Shown in pieces: positions 55,535-64,000 of a stretch of 64,000 bases of DNA; within the stretch, counting starts at the first letter, position 1, and every line of letters starts with the position of its first letter. Location of the stretch: positions 1,116,001 through 1,180,000 of the forward strand of contig JAQOTA010000071.1 in the NCBI GenBank assembly GCA_029532415.1, in the 5' to 3' direction. Source of the DNA: Marasmius tenuissimus. Lineage: Eukaryota > Basidiomycota > Agaricomycetes > Agaricales > Marasmiaceae. The notes below the pieces were generated by a model. It made no database searches. It was not told the origin of the DNA and was given only the letters and a program-made list of their open reading frames with translations. The translations under genes and the position numbers were made by a program.

Positions 55535-58500
55535 ATGGCGCCCAACGACAAGAATCAGAAAACCGGTGGAAAAGATATACGCACCTTTTTTGGACAAGGC
55601 AGCAGTCAGACTCAACCCGTGAGTACTCTCCAATAATGTTTCACCCCTGCTCCCTTACTGAACAACGCGATTTCAGTCTTCTTCGCTCGATGGGAACTCT
55701 AAAGGCGGTACGTGGGTATCTCTTCCAATTCGAAAGCAATCTAATCTGAATCCTTAGGCTCTAAAACGTGTGGCATGACTCGTATTCGCTCTGTAATGTT
55801 TTGCTAACTGTCGATGTTATAAAAGTGCTGGGCCAAAGAAATCCACGTCGTGCGTCGTATTCAATCTCTTCTCTCAATACTCTGTATCTAACAATCCATA
55901 CAGAATAAAACCCCCAGCGACCAAAGCGCAACCCGTCAGTCCGAGTACTGTCTCATATCATCAACTCCTAATTTTCCTTACTCTAGGCTTCGTCCAAACA
56001 CAGAGATGACGATGTCATTGTCATCGACAGCGATGAAGAACCCGCCTCAAAGCTCAAGAAATCCGCCCCTTCGACTGCGAAACGCCCACTCGCCGTTCTC
56101 TCCAGCGACGATGAGGATGACGAACCGCCTCCAAAGAAGAAAGCTACTCCAGCTGCTGCATCCGGGTCGAAGCCGAAACCGACACCACGGGCTCCAGCCG
56201 CCAAGAAACGGATCGACGAGGACGAAGACGAAGACGAGGAGGATCCTCCAGTGAAGACTTCAAGTTCTAACGGCGTGAAACGCAAGAAGGCGGCTGCGTT
56301 GTTGTCGAGCGATTCGGAGGACGAGAAACCCAACCCGCCCAAGAAAAAGGCGGCAACATCATCATCTAAACCTGCAAAGGCTAAGCCGTCTCCGAAAGCG
56401 AAGAAACAGAAGAAGGACGAGGATTACGAGATGGACGACGTAGACGACGACGACGACGACGCTGACATCCTCCCCTCAAAGCCCAAGGGCAAGATTCCAC
56501 CTCCAAAGAAAGCCGCACCCAAGAAAGAAGACGACAGCAGTAAGGCTGCTGATGGTCCGAAGAAGAACAGCAAGTACGTGTACTATAATCCTCTTCGTAA
56601 TGCCTTGTGTCACTCATCTCTGAAACCTCAGTTGGGCTGCCGTGAAAGCCAAACAACTCGCGGGGCCCGTAGCGGCTGGGACGAAAGGCGTACCGGACGG
56701 TGCTCCAGAGTGTCTGGCTGGACTGTCGTTCGTGTTCACGGGCGAACTGAGCGCGTTTGCTCGTGAAGAAGCGATTGATATTGCTAAGCGTTTTGGCGGG
56801 TGCGTACCTTGACCTCTTTTCTTTTTTCCCCCCCCTCTTCTCAACTTGATATATAATACCTATTCAGGCGAGTTGTGGGACAACCCTCCTCAAAGACGGA
56901 CTACGTCGTTCTCGGAGAGGGAGCGGGACCGGCAAAGTTGACTGCTATCAAGAAGCATGGGTTGAAGACGTTGAATGAAGATGAATTCTTGAATTTGATT
57001 GCGACGAGGAAACCCCATGGAGGGAAGATTGATGAGAAGACAAAGAAGAAGATGGAGAAGGAGCAAGAGGAGATCAAGAAGGCGGCGAAGGAGATGGAGA
57101 AGAGGGAGAAGGAGGCTGCGAAGGAGGCTGCGACTTCTCAAAAAACTGGAACAAGGTTCGTTTTCGTGGTGCAATGTTTTTGGCGGGCTTTTTTCTTTTG
57201 AGTTCGACTGGCTTTGGTCTCTCGGGTGGAGATTGCTGCCTTCGGGAGCTTCACGCGTGTCGACTGGACGTGCAAGAAGAAGAAAGCTCGCCATGTACCT
57301 TTCTTGTGAATTTACGCTCACACATTCTCTATACTAAAAGTGCACCGAAAGCAATCGATCCTTCCATGCAACTCTGGACTACGAGATACGCGCCTCAATC
57401 GCTCAAAGAAGTGTGTGGAAACAAGGACAAGGTCGAGAAACTCCAACAGTGGTTGAACGATTGGTATGTCGTTATCTTCCCCCCTTTCCCCTTCCCATAG
57501 CGAAATGCTGACGTCTTTTTTTCCAAATTCCAAGGCCGAACAGCTACAAAGCTGGATTCAAGAAACCCGGAAAGAACGGGATGAACATGTTCCGAGCAGT
57601 GTTGATCACTGGGTCTCCCGGGATTGGGAAGACGACGAGTGCTCATTTGTGTGCAAAGTTAGCGGGGTATACGCCTGTTGAGTTGAATGCGAGCGATACG
57701 AGGAGTAAGAAGCTTGTTGAGGTGTGTTGGTTTTCTTTTTTCTTTTCGGAGTCTGGGACTGACGGTCTTGGTGGGGTTTGTAGAATGGGATGAATATAAA
57801 TAATACGTCGTTGGATGGGTTTATTCATGGGGCAAAGGCGACGAATGCGATGGGGGTTGCTATTACGGACCGTACGTGTCTTATAATGGATGAGGTGGAT
57901 GGGATGTCTGCGGGTGATAGAGGTGGTGTTGGGGCGTTGAATGCTCTGATCAAGAAATCGAAGGTGGGTGCTCGCCTCTGGGATGTCGCCCATTGTGTTT
58001 TGTCTTTCTGATACTTGGGAATTTCTCCTAGATACCCATTATCTGTATTGCGAACGATAAGAACGCACAAAAGTTGAAGCCGTTGCAGAGTACTACTTAT
58101 GGGTTGTCTTTCTCCAAGTACGTTCTGGCGCCCTCTTCTTTTGTGATTCGCTGACTTGCGTATTCAAGACCTCAGGCGGCGGCCGTACGTTCGAGGATCT
58201 TGACTATCGCTTTCAAAGAGGGTATGAAGGTCCCAGCAAATGTCATCGACCAGCTCGTGCAAGGATCTCAGTCGGATATCCGACAAATCCTGAATATGTT
58301 ATCGACCTTCAAGTTGTCGAGCAATACTATGGATTTCGACCAGGGGAAGGCACTGTGAGCGAAATTTCACGGCTGGAATCATTCCCCCCCTCTGACACGG
58401 TCGAGAACAGAACGAAGATGAACGAAAAGTATACGATCATGAGTCCGTTCGATATCACTACGAAGGTTTTGGGACCGTATATGTTTTCATCGACGTGTCG

Positions 58501-59590
58501 GGAGACTCTTGGGGAGAAGATGGAGTATTACTTTCAGGATCATTCGTTTGTGCCTTTGTTCATTCAGGTTCGTGCGCCTTTTCTGGAAGGGGGAGACCTA
58601 TTGACGCATACTCGTCTTGTTGGATTAGGAGAATTACCTTCGTGCAGAGCCTTCACGAGTAAAGAATGAAACGGGGCCTGATAAGATTTTGAAACAGCTG
58701 CAGTTGATGGACAAGGCTGCCTCATCGATATCGGATGCTGACCTTGTAGATGGATTGATTCATGGGTGCGTCGTGTTCTTTTCTTTTGCCTCGTTTTTTT
58801 CTTTTGTTGTGGAGCACACAGAGTCTCACACGCACGTACAGGCCTGAACAACACTGGTCATTAATGCCGCTACACGCGGTATGTTCCACCGTTCGACCTG
58901 CGTCGTTCGTGTATGGCTCAGGGGTTCATTTCGGGGGTGCTGGTGGGATCAGTTTTCCTCAATGGCTCGGACAAAACTCGAGGATGAACAAGCTGAACCG
59001 TCAGTTGAGCGACGTTCAAGTGAAGATGAGGCTCAAAGTGTCTGGAGACAAATCTGAGATTCGACAAGCGTATATCCCGGCTCTGTACCCTCACATCGTG
59101 CAACCGCTGGTTGATGAAGGGCAGAGTGGTGTTTCTGAGATTATTCGACATATGGATGAGTATTATTTGGGGAGGGAGGATTGGGATACGTTGGTTGAGT
59201 TGGGTGTGGGTGATAAGAAGGATGATTTGGTGTTGAAGAAGATACCGGGTCCGGTGAAGGCGGCGTTTACGAAGAAGTGGAATGGGATGGAGCATCCTAT
59301 TGCTTTTCATAAGGCGCAGGATGTTAAAGCGCCGAAGAGGTTGGCTGTGGATCAGGTTCCGGATTTGGAGGAGGCGTTTGATGTGAGTGTAGTTGTGTTG
59401 ATGCAAACTGGGGTCGTTTTTTGTTTTGATTTCTTACACGTTTTTTTCCACTCAGGTCGATGAGGTTCCCGAAGCGTCGGAGGACGAGAAAGATGTGGAT
59501 AATATGGATATTGGGAAAGATAAACTTATTCAGACGACTAAGAAGAAGAAAGCAGCCCCTGGGAAGGGGAAAGGGAAGGCAAAGTTGTAA
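55535..59590 (+). CDS. RFC1: Replication factor C large subunit
   Basis: Large subunit of the PCNA clamp loader. Many exons; start ATG at 55535 and stop at 59588-59590. Domains in order: N-terminal KDIRTFFGQG (PIP-like motif typical of RFC1); a long Lys/Glu/Asp-rich charged region; a BRCT domain (LAGLSFVFTGELSAFAREEA, RFGGRVVGQPSSKTDYVVLG); the AAA+ core with Walker A GSPGIGKTTSAHLCAKLAGY, ELNASDTRSKK, Walker B CLIMDEVDGM, sensor ICIANDKN and SDIRQILNMLSTFKLS; then the C-terminal collar (KMRLKVSGDKSEIRQAYIP) and a Lys-rich tail. Intron positions in the 55.6-56.0 kb segment were not fully resolved. Confidence 0.94.
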
Positions 59591-59979
59591 CTACAAGTAT
59601 CTATACTAGTGCTGTCGTATTGATGTCCCAGAGCACATTTATTGTACGGATTTTTAGTATTTGTTCCACTTATGACGATTTCTTGTGTATTTCTCTTTAT
59701 CGCCTGGTCAATGCACAGAACATTGTTCAGAACAAGGACGGACTTGGATGAGACTCGAGTGTCATTGTTCTTGTTCAACAGGCGTACAAATAAAAGAAAA
59801 CAAAGAGTCGCGTGTTTCAAGGCAGGCAGACTTTGTACCTTCCCAATCTCTCTTCTCAACTCGACCACCATAACCCCCAGCGTGACTGCCACACAGCCGT
59901 ACTCGACGTTTTACACGTTCTCAACGCAGCATTTGAATCCTTTCACCGCGTGCATGCATCGTTGTCCTCTCGTGGACTT
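59591..59979. other. Intergenic, nothing recognised
   Basis: 389 bp between two genes on the same strand; 3' flank of RFC1 and promoter of the SUN-domain gene. Confidence 0.5.
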
Positions 59980-62900
59980 ATGTCATTCACCGGAACACCT
60001 TTAGGTCAAGGCAGACGTCTCGATCACAATACTTTCTTGGGAAAACCACCATCCAACAGCAACAGACCCACCAGCCCTCACCGCATTCCCCCAGTCTCAT
60101 ATTCATACGGGTGCGTTGTTTTAATTTGATTGATTTGATAACGACTTATAACCTCGAGCAGCGCCCCGGAATTTGGTTCACGATCCCCCCCGAAACCAAC
60201 AAGTTCGTCTTCCTCCACACGTGAGAGAAACCCCCCAGTCGATCAAGCAAGCGGCGACGAATCTGCTTTTGTTCGTTTCAACCGACTCAAGCAGCAACAA
60301 CAACAACAACAACAACCACAGAAGAGTTCTTCCTCCTCCTCATCCAATCTCAACCCTGAAAAGTGGAGTGTAAAGGACACTTCAGTCAATCTAGCAGCTG
60401 CTCTACATCAGGCCGCCGACAAGGACAACCTCAGCATGCCTCCTATGAACCCCAACGCTGCATGGGCAGCCGGAGCGAGGAATACGTCTAATGTTCCTCG
60501 AAGCACTTCCGTCGAATACGAAAATCAATCTCAGACTACCGGTCAACGACGACTGGCACCTCCCCCTAACCGACTTGCACCTCCCTCCCGAACCAAGGTT
60601 GCCAAACCGCTCAGCAAGACCATATCCCAACGAACGATACCCGACTCGGAGGAAGAGCAGTCTCAATCCTTTGAGAATGGACGTGGGAAGAGTCCTATGT
60701 CTTCTATATTGGACGTTGCTCATCGGACGTATGAGAAGGCTACGTATTATGCTCGTCAGAAATCGGTGGAGGTGGAGAACAGTTATGATTATTCCCAGGA
60801 GGAGAGGGATTATCAGTCCAGTGTGTCTAAACGACAGTTTGCTGCTCACAAGCGGAATAAGATGTCGGTGGACAACAAGGCTTATAAACCTAGTATGGAG
60901 TCGGAGGAAGAAGAAGAGGAGGATGACGACGTCTCCGACGATGGGAAGAAACGAAGACGGAAGAAGAAGAAGAACGATACCTCTGGTGGCACCTTATCAT
61001 TGCCAGTTATATCAGCGGATAAGCGGAGGAAGAAGAGGAAAGGAAAGGGAGGAGGAGGGGTGGGTGACGAAGGGAGTGAAAGTGAAGAAGAAAGAGTGGA
61101 TGAGAGGGTAAGTGTTGACCGGATCACCTTTTAGTCGTTTGATAGCTCTCTAACGTTCCTTTCAAAAGCCCCCGTCACGATCCGGATCGCGAGCTGGCTC
61201 ACGAGCAGGATCAAGGGCAGGATCTGTCCCGCGCACATTCCCCAACGACTCACTCGACATTGACCAGCGGCTTACCCATATTCCTGAAGAACTAGACGAC
61301 GAGCCTGAGATCATATCCCCCGAAACTTCTCTCCATGATCCCTCTGGCGATCTGACCAATGACTACAGCGAAGCATCTTATTCACAAGCTCGAGATGGTA
61401 TCGGCGGCAAACTAGGAAAACTGGTCCACAGTTTCTGGACGCTCGTCATGTCGTCCATATCAATCGTCTTCCACATATTCGGCAAGGTCGTGGGCATGGT
61501 GTTCGATATCCTCATTCTCCGGCCGGTCAAATTCGTCTCGCGTCTTAATCTCGCCCAGGGCACGCCGTACTTGGTCCTTGCAGTCGTGATAGTGCTTGTG
61601 GGGGCTCTTACGAAACAGCCCATCATGGAGTCTTTAACACGTTGGACACGGGGTGGAAGAAGTCACTACACACCACCGGACGCCCCTGCTGCCGATATCG
61701 CCGAATTGAATGAGCGATTACGATCTCTCGAGAACATGTTATCAGGGTTGATCTACGAAACGGAGCAGTCGAAAGTGAAGATGGAGACTGGGGACAGGAG
61801 TCGGTTGGAGTTGATTTCGCGCTTAGGAAAGCTGGAGGGGTCGGTCAAGCAGGATTTAGGCGGGAAGATGAAGGACATCGAGAGAGCGATCACGGATGAA
61901 CAGTCGCGCAGAGAGAGCGAAGAGCGACGTGTCGTGAAGGAGGTGGAGGGTTTGAAAAACGTCGTGGAAGTCTTACAAAGTCGTCCGGCCTCGTCGCCTT
62001 CGTCTGGAGAGTCAGCCGCTGGAAACGACGAAGAGGCTCGTGCCAAGCTCAAGGCACTCGAGGAACGTGTAGGCTCTGTCGAGGGAGGCGTCAAAGAGGC
62101 CATGGAACTCGGCAAGAACGTCGCCAAAACCGACGGCAGTTCGAATTGGTGGACCAAGTTATCGGCTGGCAAGAAGATGAGCATCAAGGCTTCCGATGGT
62201 CAGGATGTCACATCTCTTATCGGTCAACTCGTGGATAGCGCCGTCATCTCGCTATCCAACAAAGATGTCCTCGGGAAACCCGACTTTGCCCTCCACTCTT
62301 CTGGAGCTCGTATCATACCAAGATTGACGAGCCCAACCTACGAGCTACGGGCCCCGTCAAAGGCATGGCAGCTATTTGGGTTCCTCGGAAGCGGGAATGG
62401 GTATGCGATTGGACGCCCTCCAGTTACGGCTTTGCATCATGAGGTGCACAATGGTTATTGCTGGCCGTTTGAAGGGACAGAAGGCCATCTGGGTGTCAAC
62501 CTGATCACCCCAGCCCTTGTGGATTCGATATCTATAGACCATGTTGCTCGTGAAGTTGCGACAGACGTTCGGAGTGCGCCGAGGCAGATGGAAGTTTGGG
62601 GGATGATAGACGGTCGAGAGAATTTCGAGAAGGCGCAGAAGGTGGCTGCAGAGAGGCAGAGGAAACGGGAGGAGGCTGCTGAACGAGGAGAGGAAGTTTC
62701 GGAGGAGATTGAGTTTGGGCTGCCCCATTGGATCACGCGGCGCGAGGAAGGGGTCTTCCTGAAAATTGCTGAACTCGCGTATGATGTCCGATCTGAGAGG
62801 ACAGTGCAGACGTTCCCGGTGGCCGAGGACATACGGGAGTCGGGGCTTGACTTCGGTACTGTTGTGCTGCGAATCAAGAGCAATTGGGGACAGGATGCGT

Positions 62901-62986
62901 TCACCTGTCTGTACAGGTTCCGGGTGCACGGAAAGATGCTCATCCAACCACCACCATTACCTACCGAGGATGGAGACCAATCATAG
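59980..62986 (+). CDS. SUN-domain inner nuclear membrane protein (Sad1-like)
   Basis: LINC-complex protein linking chromatin or the spindle pole body to the cytoskeleton. Three exons: 59980-60110, 60162-61107 and 61169-62986, coding for 964 residues. The N-terminal nucleoplasmic part is disordered, with a (CAA)n polyglutamine tract (60294-60315), an acidic run and basic clusters (KKRRRKKKKN, ADKRRKKRKGKG), and GSRA repeats at the start of exon 3. Hydrophobic segments lie near residues 453-476 and 493-507 (YLVLAVVIVLVGAL), followed by a coiled coil and a C-terminal SUN domain (DFALHSSGARIIPRLTSPTY, NGYCWPFEGTEGHLGVNL, SISIDHVAREVATDVRSAPR, DAFTCLYRFRVHG). Confidence 0.93.
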
Positions 62987-63571
62987 CGTAGTGCTGGTTA
63001 ACGACTCGTAATGACCTTCATTTTTTCTTTCGCCTCTCTTTTTACATTTTTCTCTCTTTCTTTCTCGCTCTCTTTATCTGGTTGGTTGTTTCTCCGTATC
63101 TTTAATTTCTCATTATTACTTTTCTGGTTCCTCATTTTCTGCTACATACCTCCACTCTCGTTTCGCGCTCAGTTCGTCTCCTTGGGTTGGCGTACACATC
63201 TATTCACCTGCTCTCTCTACATTCCTCCAATGCATCTTACACAGACACTCACCGACCCAACAATTGTATCACTCTGTGTCCAACTAATATAATTACATCC
63301 TAGCTAACCTTGTAGAGTTTTTACGGTAGGAAACCTTGGATTGTAATGGAAGGATTACCGTCGTTGGTTGCAGGCAACCTAATTTAGTCAATCACATCTA
63401 ATCTAACCTTTACCATTATCGCCATCTCGTCGGTAGACGGACTTAGCGCCAAACATTCAGCTCAGATACCGTCACATTCGACGCAAAATGAACTCTCAGG
63501 ACCGTGTTCGCCTCCTTTCATTCTCTTTCCTCCTCGAGGCGGGCTGCATCAGTACAGATATCTTCTGAGCC
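62987..63571. other. Intergenic, pyrimidine-rich
   Basis: About 0.6 kb. The first 250 bp are strongly T/C-rich, giving a spurious hydrophobic frame. No gene or RNA recognised; promoter of the SEC14-like gene. Confidence 0.5.
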
Positions 63572-64000
63572 ATGTCGACGCCAGTTCATGAACCAACACT
63601 TCCGCCAAAAGAGTTTGTTGTCAGCCCCAAGACTCCGTTAACACCAAAGCAGGAGGAATTACGAGAGGCAGTGCAAGTACACTTCACTCAGGATGGATAC
63701 TTGCTTCCCGGGGTTGAGAAGGAACAAGGGGAGCTAATGGAGGAAGAAAAGTTTTGGTTGTCGTACGAGTGTCAAATACGGTGAGTTGGGGACTATTAAC
63801 GCGGCGAGGTGCGAGGCTCAATATTGGATGCTAAAAATGGGTAGGTATCTTCGTGCTACGAGTTGGAAGGTTCCACAGGCTATTCGACGGCTAGAGAGCA
63901 CACTAAAGTGGAGAAGAGAGTTCGGATTGTATACTCATCTCACTGCTGCACGCGTTGAACCTGAGGTAAGGCCACAAGGATCGGTGAATGAGTAGTTTGG
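63572..64000 (+). CDS. SEC14/CRAL-TRIO phosphatidylinositol-transfer-like protein, 5' part
   Basis: Start ATG at 63572 (MSTPVHEPTLPPKEFVV). Exons 63572-63780 and 63845-63965; the next intron starts at 63966 and runs out of the window. Splicing gives EEEKFWLSYECQIRYLRATS, KVPQAIRRLESTLKWRREFG and AARVEPE, the N-terminal CRAL-TRIO-N helical region of Sec14-like proteins. The lipid-binding CRAL-TRIO domain itself lies outside the window. Confidence 0.87.

Noticed and set aside
56890..57337. Long Leu-rich and Arg-rich frames on both strands
   Set aside because: Shadows of the Lys/Glu-rich charged region of RFC1.
60491..61111. 206-codon frame overlapping the SUN-domain gene
   Set aside because: Shadow of the real frame in a low-complexity region; the alternative frame carries the spliced SUN protein.
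63011..63292. 93-codon very hydrophobic open frame
   Set aside because: It arises from T/C-rich 3' flanking sequence; the composition, not selection, explains the Phe/Leu/Ser content.
1..64000. tRNA, rRNA, snRNA or CRISPR-like arrays
   Set aside because: Scanning for tRNA B-box-like motifs, U6-like sequence and regularly spaced repeats gave no convincing candidate.

Overview
This window is nuclear DNA of a filamentous basidiomycete fungus, most likely a mushroom-forming agaricomycete. The evidence is gene density (about 28 genes in 64 kb on both strands), very intron-rich genes with introns mostly of 50-65 nt, several micro-exons, a fungal-type FunK1 protein kinase, an F-box protein and short non-autonomous DNA transposons. 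No rRNA, tRNA, CRISPR or viral gene was recognised. All gene models were spliced by eye from GT-AG (once GC-AG) junctions that restore conserved protein motifs.

Layout. 1-9.2 kb: 3' part of the XPG/RAD2 repair nuclease, complex I subunit NDUFB8 (-), a SAM-dependent methyltransferase, the PA2G4/EBP1-like protein and the KEOPS subunit PCC1 (-). 9.4-20.5 kb: purine enzyme FGAM synthase (-), divergent from a 19-exon citrate synthase ending in a peroxisomal AKL signal, then a secreted Ser-rich GPI-type surface protein and a small ABM-like protein (-). 20.7-29.4 kb: a large disordered nuclear-type protein, an unrecognised multi-exon gene with a frame break (-), a 299-bp CACTA-like MITE and a FunK1 kinase. 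30.3-38.5 kb: secreted alkaline phosphatase, F-box protein, chaperonin CCT5 (-) and the PP2A catalytic subunit, whose stop codon lies alone in its last exon. 39.2-43.6 kb: a mitochondrial LEA-like protein (-) and an alpha/beta hydrolase, separated by a 790-bp perfectly symmetric foldback transposon, then a DUF4112 membrane protein (-). 44.6-50.5 kb: a TIGR04076-family protein, an aldo/keto reductase with an unrecognised N-terminal half and a proline iminopeptidase (all -). 51.5-64 kb: kinetochore Sos7-like protein, SUGCT-like CoA-transferase (-), RFC1, a SUN-domain nuclear-envelope protein and the start of a SEC14-like protein.

The genes are a mixture of core housekeeping functions (DNA repair and replication, purine synthesis, chaperonin, phosphatase, kinetochore, nuclear envelope) and lineage-specific ones. 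They do not form one pathway cluster. The points most worth a second look are the transposon in a shared promoter, the stop-codon intron of PP2A, the micro-exons and peroxisomal signal of citrate synthase, two apparent one-base contractions in C/G homopolymers that break conserved reading frames, and the unrecognised proteins at 23.4-25.9 kb and 45.3-47.4 kb.
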